In this document: one piece after another, positions 36,445 through 44,583 of the stretch
How the letters are laid out: every line of letters starts with the position of its first letter
Position numbering within the stretch: position 1 is the stretch's first letter
DNA from: Nitrospira sp.
Lineage (GTDB): Bacteria; Nitrospirota; Nitrospiria; Nitrospirales; Nitrospiraceae
Length of the DNA stretch: 64,000 nt
Direction: 5' to 3'
NCBI GenBank assembly: GCA_030123565.1
Contig: CP126122.1
Location: 1-64,000, forward strand
Position numbers and translations under genes: made by a program
Notes under the pieces: generated by a model
The model's database searches: none
The model's input: the letters and a program-made list of their open reading frames with translations, nothing else
What the model was told of the DNA's origin: nothing

Positions 36445-37065
36445 ATGAGTGAAGTAGTCAAACTGCAGCTAATCGGTCTCTGCGTCGTCGGCTTAGGAAC
36501 GGTGATCCTCCTGTTCATCAAGTCGCAATTTACGCGGGTCATCGGTTTTGTGGCGATCGTACTCGGGCTGTTCGCACTCGTCGCCCTCGCCGTTCCGCAG
36601 ATGGCGTCGTTGCCGCCGGCCGAGGAAAGCATCAACATCGCCGATATCAAGACGCCGACCGACATGGCCACGATCGGGCAAAAGATCTTTTTCAGCAAGG
36701 GACAATGTGCGTTGTGCCATTCCATCGGCCCGAGCGAATCGGCCCGTTGTCCTGACCTGAAAGGGATCGGCGCCAAACTGTCGCGCGAATTCATTTTCGA
36801 AAGTCTGACGGAACCGCAGGCCTATCTCTACCTGGATTATCGCCATGAAGGGATTCCGAAGGAGTATCCGGCGCGGATGCCGTACATCAACAAGAATCCT
36901 ATCGGGTTGTCCAAGAATGAAATTCTCTCGGTCATTGCGTTCCTGCAGCAAATGAGCGGCGAACCGATCAGTGTGAGCCCGTCGGAACTGGACCTGCCGC
37001 GTACGGCTCCGGCGCCGGTCAAGGCCGCCGATGCCGGCTCGCTCGCCGTTGCGCAGGCTCGATAG
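36445..37065 (+). CDS. membrane-anchored monohaem cytochrome c
   Basis: The 206-residue protein has two N-terminal membrane helices (about residues 8-25 and 33-52) and a cytochrome c domain with one haem site, CALCHSIGPSESARCPDLKG. An extra Cys follows within the haem loop. A likely axial Met is in PARMPYINKNP. A Pro/Ala-rich tail ends the protein. It belongs to the respiratory cluster and is read in the same direction as all neighbours. Confidence 0.88.
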   Translation: MSEVVKLQLIGLCVVGLGTVILLFIKSQFTRVIGFVAIVLGLFALVALAVPQMASLPPAEESINIADIKTPTDMATIGQKIFFSKGQCALCHSIGPSESARCPDLKGIGAKLSREFIFESLTEPQAYLYLDYRHEGIPKEYPARMPYINKNPIGLSKNEILSVIAFLQQMSGEPISVSPSELDLPRTAPAPVKAADAGSLAVAQAR

Positions 37066-37091
37066 TCGTCGGTGAAGTAGAGGAGGAAAGT

Positions 37092-37817
37092 ATGGGAGGC
37101 GTACTCGTCAGGCCGGTCATTCTCACGGTCCTCATTTATCTCTTTCTGAAATTTATCGTTCCCAACCTGCCGCATAGCGCGCCGTTGCCTTCAAGCTTGA
37201 TCTTCCTCTATCTGATGTTGACCACGGCAGGCATCGTGATTTTTGCCACCTTGAGCGGAGCATCGAAAGACGCGTTTTTCGGTCCCATCGTGCGGTTTAT
37301 GACCGGTGAGGGCGGAGGAGCGTTGAGCAGCGCACGGTATGTGGTGTTGGCGCTGTTCCCGTTGCTCGTGGGCTGGCAAACATACGGCAGCACCGCTTCC
37401 AGCGACGCACCGCCGGCGGAAAACCGTACGATTCATCCGGCCCCACCGGGGGAATTCACCGGTCTTTCGAATCCTGTTCCGAAGACCCCGGACAACATCA
37501 TGTACGGCAAGGGACTCTATGCCTCCCGCTGCGCGCCATGCCACGGCAATTTCGACGGGAAGGGGTTTGCCGCCGCGGCCTTTACCCCGCCGCCGGCCAA
37601 TTTCAAAGATCCTACGACGATCGCCATGTTGCAGGAAAGTTACCTGTTCTGGCGGATCAAGAGGGGCGGCGTGGGGCTTCCTGTGGAAGGCATGCCCTGG
37701 AAGTCCGCCATGCCTCGATGGGAGCTTGAGATGTCCGACGAGGATATCTGGAAGGTCATCATGGGCGAATACGATGGAGCAGGACAAAAACCCAGGACCT
37801 GGGATGAGTCCGAATAA
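37092..37817 (+). CDS. membrane-anchored monohaem cytochrome c
   Basis: The 241-residue protein has about three N-terminal membrane helices and a C-terminal cytochrome c domain with one haem site, CAPCHGNFDGKG. The distal part (WRIKRGGVGLPVEGMPWKSAMP) resembles the equivalent part of the lipoprotein cytochrome at 28246, so these two are probably related. A clear AGGAGGAAAGT Shine-Dalgarno precedes the ATG. Confidence 0.88.
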   Translation: MGGVLVRPVILTVLIYLFLKFIVPNLPHSAPLPSSLIFLYLMLTTAGIVIFATLSGASKDAFFGPIVRFMTGEGGGALSSARYVVLALFPLLVGWQTYGSTASSDAPPAENRTIHPAPPGEFTGLSNPVPKTPDNIMYGKGLYASRCAPCHGNFDGKGFAAAAFTPPPANFKDPTTIAMLQESYLFWRIKRGGVGLPVEGMPWKSAMPRWELEMSDEDIWKVIMGEYDGAGQKPRTWDESE

Positions 37818-37856
37818 TTTCTCCGATCAGGGACCGCGAGCAATTAAGGGGAACGT

Positions 37857-38684
37857 ATGGCACGAGTGAGGAGATCGGGAACGAGATGGTGGGTCGGGGC
37901 TGTCGGCCTTGTCGGGCTGTGCCTGGTCGTTGAAGCACAGCCGGTCCATAGCCAGCAGAGCGTGGCGGTGCGTGCCGCCCTCGTGAAGGGAACGCTTCCG
38001 GCCGATGATCCGACGGCCGCCGCCTGGGCGACGGCGCCTCTGGCGGAGTTCCCCCTGTCTCCCCAGGTCCATTGGCCGGTCCGTATTACCGACGTCACGG
38101 CGAAAAGCGTCAAGGTTCGCGGGCTTCACGATGGGACCACCCTCGCGATTCTCCTGGAATACGCCGATCCCTCCGAAGATCCGGACGATGCCGCCGCCCT
38201 GGAGTTCATGGTCGGCGACAGCAAGGCCCACTTCGCCCACGGTCAGCCGATGGCCCAGGTCGAAGGCGGCCCGGTGAATATTTGGTACTGGAAGAACAAG
38301 GACGGGAAGGGCGTCGATATGGGCGCGAAGGGCTTCGGAACCCTCAAGCCGCATACGCATCAAGCGGTGAACGCCAAGGGGGCCTTCCAAGGGGGAGGGT
38401 GGAAAGTCGTCTTCTCGCGTCCGTTACAGACGGAATATCCCGCCGAAGACACGCAATTTTCTCTGGGCCAGTTCATCAATATCGCGTTTGCGGTGTGGGA
38501 CGGCAAGAAGCTCGAGACCGGCCAGCCGAAGGAAAAAGGCTCTGAGAAAGCGATTTCGTCCTGGTGGTATTTTCGAGCCGATGCGCCGCCCGACTATTCA
38601 CCGTACATGTATGCCTTACTCGCGGTGGCCTTGGCGCTGGGGTTTGAGTTGGTCCTCGTGAGACGTTTAAAGAAAGGGTCGTGA
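37857..38684 (+). CDS. ethylbenzene-dehydrogenase-type haem b-binding subunit with C-terminal anchor
   Basis: The 275-residue exported protein has a signal peptide (AVGLVGLCLVVEAQPVHSQQ), then an all-beta domain like the haem b-binding gamma subunit of type II DMSO-reductase family enzymes (HWPVRITDVTAKSVKVRGLHDGTTLAILLEY and later WKVVFSRPLQTEY), and one C-terminal helix. Related gamma subunits accept electrons from molybdenum enzymes, including nitrite oxidoreductase. None of those catalytic subunits is in this window, so here it may act as an electron entry subunit of the respiratory cluster. The haem ligands (usually Met/Lys) are not assigned. Confidence 0.72.
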   Translation: MARVRRSGTRWWVGAVGLVGLCLVVEAQPVHSQQSVAVRAALVKGTLPADDPTAAAWATAPLAEFPLSPQVHWPVRITDVTAKSVKVRGLHDGTTLAILLEYADPSEDPDDAAALEFMVGDSKAHFAHGQPMAQVEGGPVNIWYWKNKDGKGVDMGAKGFGTLKPHTHQAVNAKGAFQGGGWKVVFSRPLQTEYPAEDTQFSLGQFINIAFAVWDGKKLETGQPKEKGSEKAISSWWYFRADAPPDYSPYMYALLAVALALGFELVLVRRLKKGS

Positions 38685-39700
38685 GCATGAGGGCGTGGCG
38701 AAGAATACGCGTGATCGGAGCGGTCGCAGTGGTGGTCGGACTCTCGGGCCTCGTCGGAGCCGGCGGTTGTTCGATGTTTCAGAACGAACAGGCCGCGAAG
38801 GGTCACAAGCTCTATGCGCACTATTGCATGCATTGCCACGGGGAAAATGGGAAACAGAATGAAGGTTTCAATTGGTCTTCGATGACCGATCCCAAGCCGA
38901 AGGACCTGTCCAATAAGGACGAGATGGGCACCTTCAAGGACGAGGAAATCTTCAACACCATCTCGCGAGATATGAAGGATACGGGGCCGGGCGGAGACAA
39001 GATCGGCGACGATGAATTCGCGGTCCCGACCATGCCGACCTTCAAATACACGCTGTCTGAAGAAGAAATCTGGAGCATCGTCGGCTACGTGCGGTCGTTG
39101 CACGGCAAGAAATTGGAATTCAACGTGGAGGGCCGCAAGAAAGATTTGCAGGCCGCGGTGCAAGCAGCCGATCAGAAGTTCAAGGAAGCCGAGCGCATCG
39201 CCCAGGAAGCGGAAAAGAAAGCCAGCGAGGAAGCGGACAAGAAGGGTGTGGAAGTCGACGACAACGCCTATGCCAAAGAGATGCAGGCCATGGGCCAAGC
39301 GAAGAAGGAATTCGATCAGGCGACCGCCGCCCTCGCCAACTTCACGACCAGGCCCGGCAAGGGCGTTAACATCGCCCGCCCTGATATGACGATGAAACCG
39401 GAAGTGGCGACAAAACTCGCCGAGGTCGGCAAGCAACTCTATGTAACCAAGTACGGCTGCAACGGCTGCCACAAGATCGGCGACGAAGGCGGGAAGGTAG
39501 GACCGGCGCTGGATCGTGCCGGATTTCGGCTGAACCCGACCTGGGTCTATCGCTGGCTGCGGAATCCGCAGGCCATGAAGCCGGATACCCGTATGCCCAG
39601 TTTAGGGTTGAACGACACCGATGCCAAGGCGGTGGCGCTCTATTTGAAAACGCTCCGCGCGCCCAAGCCGGACAAACCCCTGGGAAAGATCGGCGACTGA
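38681..39700 (+). CDS. dihaem c-type cytochrome lipoprotein with coiled coil
   Basis: The 339-residue protein has a lipobox (GLVGAGGC) and two cytochrome c domains, each with one haem site: CMHCHGENG near residue 49 and CNGCHKIGDEGG near residue 262. Between them is a charged coiled coil of about 100 residues (from GRKKDLQAAVQAA) that could span or clamp a complex. The GTG start overlaps the previous stop (GTGA at 38681-38684); ATG at 38687 is the alternative. It is the last gene of the cluster, ending 17 bases from the convergent ubiA. Confidence 0.88.
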   Translation: MSMRAWRRIRVIGAVAVVVGLSGLVGAGGCSMFQNEQAAKGHKLYAHYCMHCHGENGKQNEGFNWSSMTDPKPKDLSNKDEMGTFKDEEIFNTISRDMKDTGPGGDKIGDDEFAVPTMPTFKYTLSEEEIWSIVGYVRSLHGKKLEFNVEGRKKDLQAAVQAADQKFKEAERIAQEAEKKASEEADKKGVEVDDNAYAKEMQAMGQAKKEFDQATAALANFTTRPGKGVNIARPDMTMKPEVATKLAEVGKQLYVTKYGCNGCHKIGDEGGKVGPALDRAGFRLNPTWVYRWLRNPQAMKPDTRMPSLGLNDTDAKAVALYLKTLRAPKPDKPLGKIGD

Positions 39701-39717
39701 TCGACGTGCGCCGGTCC

Positions 39718-40620
39718 TCACAGGGTACCGATCCAGATGCCGAGCAAGACCGCGATTCCGGCATAGACGTGCTGGTGAAACATGACGAAGGCCGCTTGCG
39801 GAGTTATCGGGGCCCTCAGCCGACGTACCTGCGAGAGAAAGAGTCCTGCGATCAGGGCCAGGGTCAGGTAGTATTCCATCCGAAGGCCGGACAACCATCC
39901 GGCCGCCATCAGGCAGACGACCATCCCAGATAGAAAGCAACCGACCGCCGCCGGTACGGCCTCACCGAACAGCAGTGCGGACGATTTCACTCCGATGCGG
40001 CGATCATCCTCCCGATCCTGCAGGGCATAGATCGTATCGTAGGCGATCGCCCAGCAGATGGTGGCGCCGAACAGCCACCAGGCCGGCTGGTCGATCTGAT
40101 CGCGCGACGCGCTCCAGGCCATGACGGCCCCCCATCCGAACGCAATCCCGAGCATCGCTTGCGGGATCTGGATCCATCGCTTGCTGAACGGATAGACGGC
40201 GGCCAAAAACAGTGCGATAGGACTCAGCAGCATGGTGAAGGTATTGAGGGTTGCGACCAGGAGTGCTGCGACGATCGTAAGGACCAATGCGACGAGGAGG
40301 GCCTGTCGCGGCGCGAGCCGGCCGGCGGCCAGCGGCCGGCCGCTGGTCCTGACGACATGTTTGTCGAAATTGCGATCGGCTAAGTCGTTGAAGACGACAC
40401 CCAGGCTGCGCATGACGAAGGCGCCCATGGCGAATACGACCATGAGCGACCACGGCGGACGGCCGCCGTTTGCCAAGACCAGGGACCAGAGGCTCGGCAA
40501 CATCAACAGCCAGGTGCCGGATTGATTGCGAAGGCGGATCAGATCGCCGACGGCGGTCCAGGACCATGGAGGTGTTGCGGGATCAACCGAGTCTGGTGCG
40601 ACGATCACGGGCCCGACCAT
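39718..40620 (-). CDS. ubiA: 4-hydroxybenzoate polyprenyltransferase family (UbiA)
   Basis: The 300-residue inner-membrane protein has about eight to nine helices and the two Asp-rich UbiA motifs: NDLADRNFD near residue 90 and YALQDREDDRRIG near 210. It attaches a polyprenyl chain to an aromatic acid. In Nitrospirota the quinone made may be menaquinone by another route, so the exact substrate is not fixed by sequence. The ATG at 40620 is preferred to a TTG at 40644. Its 3' end meets the respiratory cluster. Confidence 0.88.
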   Translation of the reverse strand: MVGPVIVAPDSVDPATPPWSWTAVGDLIRLRNQSGTWLLMLPSLWSLVLANGGRPPWSLMVVFAMGAFVMRSLGVVFNDLADRNFDKHVVRTSGRPLAAGRLAPRQALLVALVLTIVAALLVATLNTFTMLLSPIALFLAAVYPFSKRWIQIPQAMLGIAFGWGAVMAWSASRDQIDQPAWWLFGATICWAIAYDTIYALQDREDDRRIGVKSSALLFGEAVPAAVGCFLSGMVVCLMAAGWLSGLRMEYYLTLALIAGLFLSQVRRLRAPITPQAAFVMFHQHVYAGIAVLLGIWIGTL

Positions 40621-40665
40621 AGCCGAGCGCCCGAAACCTGTCAACGCCGCCGATATGGCGGGCGG

Positions 40666-40695
40666 TTGTTATGCTTTCCCAAGATTGGGTATAAC
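40666..40695 (+). promoter_or_regulatory. candidate sigma-70 promoter
   Basis: TTGTTA (40666-40671) and TATAAC (40690-40695) are separated by 18 bases. It would drive the lipoprotein gene starting at 40741 with a leader of about 40 bases. The site lies in the divergent gap with ubiA. Confidence 0.45.
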
Positions 40696-40740
40696 AAATC
40701 TATTGTGCGGCAATACCTGTGCAGGTGGATAGCAACTGAG

Positions 40741-42705
40741 GTGTCTCTGCAGTCGTCGAAGTATCCCCTCGTGATCCTGTTGTCGGTGCTGATGGCCTCG
40801 GGCGGATGTCAGTTTTTCAGCCTGCGCGGCAGCCTTCCCACCAATTATAATCTCCCCCTGAACGTTCGGCTGCGGATGGACCAGGGCATCGGCGCTGCCG
40901 CCGTGGAGTATCGGAACGCTTGCGGCCAGACCGTTGCGCTGCCCCTCCATGCCCAGTTGGAGAAGGAAATTCACAGGCGCCTAGGGCAAGTCTTCGAGCG
41001 GGTTCAGGGCGAGTCGGGGTCGTCGACCGACGCGCCGGACGGTGTGGTGGATATCGCGCTCGGGCCTCGCCAGGTGAACCTGTTCGTTCCCCGCAAGTCC
41101 AATAAATCGTACCCCGCTACGGTCATGCTCGGCCTCGACTTTGTTTATACCGATCAGCAGGGAACGGTGCTCCACCATAAGAAGTTGCAAAGTTCCGCCA
41201 CGGGAGAGGTGGAGGCGCGGTCGGACAGCTGTGACATCGCCGGGCTCGACAAGGTGGCGCGGGAAACCATCGAGATCGTGGTGGAGGGCATGGCCCAACA
41301 CCTGGGGACCAGCACGAAAATTCGAGAACAGGCTCAGTTACGAAAAAGTGGGCGCACGGTGGCCGTCCGGCCGCCGCCGGTGGAGTCCCCCACGCCCGCC
41401 GATGCCATATTGCCGGCTGTCGAGGCTGGACCCGTACCGCCGGCGCCCCCGAGCAACGTTTCGCCCCAGCCTCCGCCGCCCGCTGCTCCGCTTGCTGTGC
41501 CGACTGCGGATGCGCCGTCGGCACCGACCAAACTGTCGTTCCGCACCATTATCCGCGACGACAATCAGAACCACGTGTTGGAGCAGCAGGAATCCTTCAG
41601 TGTGGAATTCGAGGTCAAGAACGAGGGAACTGCGGTGGCGCAAGGGGTCGAGATCGATCTGAGCGGTCATGCCGCCATCGTGGGGGGACTCAAGACGCCC
41701 GTCTCCTTGGGGTCGTTGCAGCCTGGTGAAGTCCGGCGCGTCGCCGTCGGGGGGAAGGTCGGGGCGGTGTCGAACATGGAGCAGGCCGAATTGATCTGTG
41801 CCCTCCGGGCGTCGGCCAACGTCGAACTCCCGACGGCCAAGAAATTTTTCGTGGCGATTCGTCCGGACCGCAGTGATGCCGTCGAGGTCTTGTCGGTGGA
41901 CGTGGACCAGCTTCCTGCCATGAACGGGAAGTCCGCACAGCCGCAAGCCGTCGGGATCGCCGTCGGCGTGGGGGCGTTTCGCGATCCGGCCATACCGTCG
42001 AGGAAGTTTGCCGCCCATGACGCCGAAGTGATGGGCGCCTACTTCAAGACCATCCTGGGGATCCCTCCGCACAAGGTCAAGGTCGTGATCGATGGGGACG
42101 GACTTAAGGATGACCTGGCCGATGTCTTTGAACAGTGGCTTCCCACGCAAGCCGGGGCGAAACAAACGGCCTATATTTATGTGTCCGGTCGAGCCCTGGT
42201 GGATCAAGAGACCGGCGCCGTGTCCCTGCTTCCGTACGATGGGACGATGGCCTCCACGAGCCGGACGTTCTCACTCGCCAGGCTTCAACGTGCCCTGACC
42301 CACGCGTCGCTGAAACAGGCCGTGCTCATGCTGGATCTTTCCCTCGAACCGTTGGCCGGTTCCGGATCCGCCCGCACGGCGATGCCACGATGGAATCATC
42401 AGGATTCCGCGGGCGAGAACGATCGGCTGATGATCATGGTGGGGAATTCGGCTCTCCAGGAGGCGCAGGCCTACCAACCGGGACAGCACGGGTTGTTCAC
42501 GTATTTCTTGTTGAAAGGCTTGCGCGGGGCCGCCGATCTGGACAAGAACGGGACCGTGTTGACCGGGGAGTTGTGCGCCTATGTGCATGGGCAGGTCGAA
42601 GCGGCCACGCGGATGCAGTCCGGCAATGCGCAACAGACGCTCTGTATTCCTGGGGCGGGCGAGCGATCACTCCTGCGAGGCATTCCCGTCACAAAACCCC
42701 ATTGA
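40741..42705 (+). CDS. lipoprotein with CARDB-like domain and degenerate caspase (C14) fold
   Basis: The 654-residue protein has a lipobox (LLSVLMASGGC), an N-terminal domain of unknown fold (to about residue 200), a Pro/Ala-rich linker, a CARDB-like Ig domain (about 264-374, with FSVEFEVKNEGTAVAQGVEI) and a C-terminal caspase-like domain from about residue 401 (GIAVGVGAFRDPAI). The two catalytic positions appear lost. The usual SGHG is VSGRA (Arg484 in place of His) and the usual LDAC is LDLS (Ser534 in place of Cys). It is therefore probably a non-catalytic binding or scaffold protein in the periplasm. The GTG at 40741 gives the signal peptide; no strong Shine-Dalgarno is visible. Confidence 0.7.
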   Translation: MSLQSSKYPLVILLSVLMASGGCQFFSLRGSLPTNYNLPLNVRLRMDQGIGAAAVEYRNACGQTVALPLHAQLEKEIHRRLGQVFERVQGESGSSTDAPDGVVDIALGPRQVNLFVPRKSNKSYPATVMLGLDFVYTDQQGTVLHHKKLQSSATGEVEARSDSCDIAGLDKVARETIEIVVEGMAQHLGTSTKIREQAQLRKSGRTVAVRPPPVESPTPADAILPAVEAGPVPPAPPSNVSPQPPPPAAPLAVPTADAPSAPTKLSFRTIIRDDNQNHVLEQQESFSVEFEVKNEGTAVAQGVEIDLSGHAAIVGGLKTPVSLGSLQPGEVRRVAVGGKVGAVSNMEQAELICALRASANVELPTAKKFFVAIRPDRSDAVEVLSVDVDQLPAMNGKSAQPQAVGIAVGVGAFRDPAIPSRKFAAHDAEVMGAYFKTILGIPPHKVKVVIDGDGLKDDLADVFEQWLPTQAGAKQTAYIYVSGRALVDQETGAVSLLPYDGTMASTSRTFSLARLQRALTHASLKQAVLMLDLSLEPLAGSGSARTAMPRWNHQDSAGENDRLMIMVGNSALQEAQAYQPGQHGLFTYFLLKGLRGAADLDKNGTVLTGELCAYVHGQVEAATRMQSGNAQQTLCIPGAGERSLLRGIPVTKPH

Positions 42706-42824
42706 GGAACGGGTGGTGACGGCACCGCGGGCGTCCCTCCTCCGCTGGCGTTCGCCGGCGGCCCTGCACCTTTCGGCGGTGATGTTCCGAACGCAGGAGA
42801 TTTCTTCAGAGGCGTCATCTCGCA

Positions 42825-42854
42825 TTGACAGGTGTTTCACGTCCTGAGTAAGAT
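42825..42854 (+). promoter_or_regulatory. candidate sigma-70 promoter of tRNA-Thr
   Basis: A perfect TTGACA (42825-42830) and TAAGAT (42849-42854) with an 18-base spacer. The predicted start lies about 30 bases before the tRNA gene. Confidence 0.5.
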
Positions 42855-42893
42855 CTCGCTTCGGGTTCGCGTTTCGTGTGTGGCCTCAGGCAA

Positions 42894-42969
42894 GCCGGCG
42901 TAGCTCAGTTGGCAGAGCAGCGGTTTCGTAAACCGCAGGTCGGTGGTTCGATTCCACTCGCCGGCTCCA
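42894..42969 (+). tRNA. tRNA-Thr (anticodon CGT)
   Basis: A complete 76-base cloverleaf: acceptor GCCGGCG (42894-42900) pairs with CGCCGGC before T and an encoded CCA. The D loop has AGTTGGCAG, the anticodon arm is GCGGTTTCGTAAACCGC with anticodon CGT (reads ACG), and the T loop is TTCGATT. Discriminator U agrees with some bacterial tRNA-Thr. It is followed by copy B of the tRNA-associated repeat. Confidence 0.95.
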
Positions 42970-42981
42970 TACCATGCTTGC

Positions 42982-43110
42982 CTCGACCCGGAGCCTCTGC
43001 AATAGCTCTTGGCGACGGGATAAACCCCACCAGCGGACTTCCTCTTTCCACACCGCACTTCGTGTGACCCGCGGGCTCTTCATTGCTGTATCGTGAAGAG
43101 TCGCCCGCGG
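42982..43110 (+). repeat. tRNA-associated repeat, copy B
   Basis: The region just after tRNA-Thr repeats blocks found after the tRNA-Cys fragment: CTCGACCCGGAGCC, CTTGGCGACGGG and CCCCACCAG. It ends in a long hairpin: CCGCGGGC TCTTCA at 43069-43082 pairs with TGAAGA and GCCCGCGG at 43094-43110. The loop holds GTATCG, also present in copy A. No T-run follows, so this is not a standard terminator. Confidence 0.6.
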
Positions 43111-43248
43111 CGAAACCCCGCCGGTGAATCTAGCCACCAGAGTCTTTGATTCCCCTCTCCAGCCTTCGCTGCTTCGGGACGTAGTTATCTTGACTCGAAC
43201 TGTATGTCGAAACTATGATCGATCATGAATTGGTAAGGAGGCACTGAA

Positions 43249-43458
43249 ATGGCGACGACTACGATTTCACCGAAGTTTCAAATTGTGATTCCCAAGGAAG
43301 TTCGGGAAAAACTTCATCTCGTGCCAAGCCAGCGCTTGCAGGTCGTGGAGAAGGGTGGGGTCATCACCCTGGTGCCGGAAGTGTCGCTGAAATCACTCAA
43401 GGGGGCACTCAAGGGTATGTCCAGGACGGATCTTCGGGAGAAAAAGGATCGATTGTGA
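43249..43458 (+). CDS. VapB-type antitoxin (AbrB/SpoVT fold)
   Basis: A 69-residue protein with a SpoVT-AbrB swapped-hairpin DNA-binding domain: ISPKFQIVIPKEVREKLHL and then VVEKGGVITLVP. The C-terminal part (about residues 45-69) would wrap the toxin. A strong AAGGAGG site precedes the ATG. Its stop overlaps the toxin start (GTGA at 43455-43458). It binds its own promoter in related systems. Confidence 0.92.
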   Translation: MATTTISPKFQIVIPKEVREKLHLVPSQRLQVVEKGGVITLVPEVSLKSLKGALKGMSRTDLREKKDRL

Positions 43459-43826
43459 AGGTCTTATTGGATTCCAGCGGATGGATCGAGTTCTTTACGG
43501 GTGGGCCCCTAGCCGAACGGTATGCCGCCTATCTCACCCCTCGCTATAAGGTCATTACACCGACCATCGTCCTGTACGAAGTGTATAAGAAAATCAAGCG
43601 GGAGCGAGGCGAGGAGACAGCGATATTATTCGCAGGCCGGCTCCATGCGACTCATGTGGTTCATCTGACGGAGTCCATCGCTTATCTGGCTGCTGATGTG
43701 AGTCTGCGACACGGGTTGGCAATGGCCGATGCGATTGTGTATGCAACGGGCAAAGACCAGGAAGCTGAGGTGGTCACGGGTGACGCGGATCTGAAGGATC
43801 TCCCGGGAGTGATCTATGTCAAGTAG
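43455..43826 (+). CDS. VapC-type PIN-domain toxin
   Basis: A 123-residue PIN ribonuclease with the conserved acidic residues visible: Asp6 (VLLDSSGWIEFF), Glu near residue 42 (VLYEVYKK), Asp near 92 (MADAIVYA) and Asp near 110 (VTGDADL). It cleaves RNA when freed from the VapB-type antitoxin encoded just upstream. The pair looks intact. It sits in a region of tRNA, repeats and small genes, typical of exchangeable DNA. Confidence 0.92.
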   Translation: MKVLLDSSGWIEFFTGGPLAERYAAYLTPRYKVITPTIVLYEVYKKIKRERGEETAILFAGRLHATHVVHLTESIAYLAADVSLRHGLAMADAIVYATGKDQEAEVVTGDADLKDLPGVIYVK

Positions 43827-43949
43827 GGAACCCAACTTCCGTGCGTGGGTGGCTATCGCCAGCCCGCGCACCGGCGTCCTGCTTTCGGTTTCTGCTATTT
43901 GGACTGAGCGGCTTATCTTGACAGGACACGCGGAACCTCCTAGCCTTAC

Positions 43950-43967
43950 ACTGACTAATTAGTCAGT
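43950..43967. promoter_or_regulatory. perfect 18-bp palindrome, candidate operator
   Basis: ACTGACTAATTAGTCAGT is a perfect inverted repeat that ends 16 bases before the ATG of the DUF433 antitoxin gene. A further AGTCAGTGAGGA overlaps its right arm and supplies the Shine-Dalgarno. It is a natural candidate for autoregulation by the antitoxin. Confidence 0.55.
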
Positions 43968-43983
43968 CAGTGAGGAACTCATC

Positions 43984-44205
43984 ATGGATGATCGTATCGT
44001 TGTCGATTCCAAAATCTGCAGCGGGAAGCCCACGATTCGAGGCACCCGCATTATGGTGAAGAACATCCTCGGCATGGTGGCCGGCGGCTATACCATGGCC
44101 CGGATCATCGACGCGTACCCCGAACTGACCAACAACGATGTCACTACCGCGCTTGAGTATGCCAGCCAGGTGATTGACGAAGAGAAAGTCATTCCGCGTG
44201 CCTGA
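43984..44205 (+). CDS. DUF433-family antitoxin
   Basis: A 73-residue protein that matches DUF433 closely: DPxxxxGKP-type block as DSKICSGKPTIRGTRIMV, then ILGMVAGGYTMARIIDAYPELTNNDVTTALEYA. DUF433 proteins usually pair with DUF5615 PIN-like toxins encoded immediately downstream. Here the downstream frame overlaps the stop but is broken, so the antitoxin looks orphaned. Confidence 0.9.
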   Translation: MDDRIVVDSKICSGKPTIRGTRIMVKNILGMVAGGYTMARIIDAYPELTNNDVTTALEYASQVIDEEKVIPRA

Positions 44206-44385
44206 TCGGTTGACCATCCTCCTCGTCCAAAACGTTCCCCAATCCATCGCTTCTTGACAGAATCCGTTGAAGTCTATGCGAACTGCTTCCACCCCGACGA
44301 TGTCGGCTGTCCACTCGCGCCCTCCATTTGCCGTCACCTGGCTGTCTATGAAATGGAGGCGATAGACGGCTCCCGTCGAGCCTGA
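44198..44385 (+). pseudogene. frameshifted DUF5615-type toxin remnant
   Basis: A GTG at 44198 overlaps the antitoxin stop and opens with a typical DUF5615 start (PDRLTILLVQNVPQSIAS) but stops at 44255. The next frame continues from about 44251 with FLTESVEVYANCFHPDDVG, which resembles the following part of the family (..V.H..DVG), and ends at 44383-44385. One indel would join them. The catalytic Asp after LL (LLDQNVP) is Val here, another sign of decay. Confidence 0.4.
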
Positions 44386-44583
44386 CATGGCTGGCATGAA
44401 AAAAGTCGTCGTGCCGGCGATTGTGCTGAGGTTTTTTGAGCGAAAGCGCACAGGGCGCACACCTCGTGAAACGTGTAAGAGGCTCACAAAATCTCAAAAG
44501 GTGCTACATTTTCATCGACTACCTGTTCAATCCATTCCTCGGCCGATGAAGTCAGGACGAGTCATAAAAGAAGGAGGGCCAGT

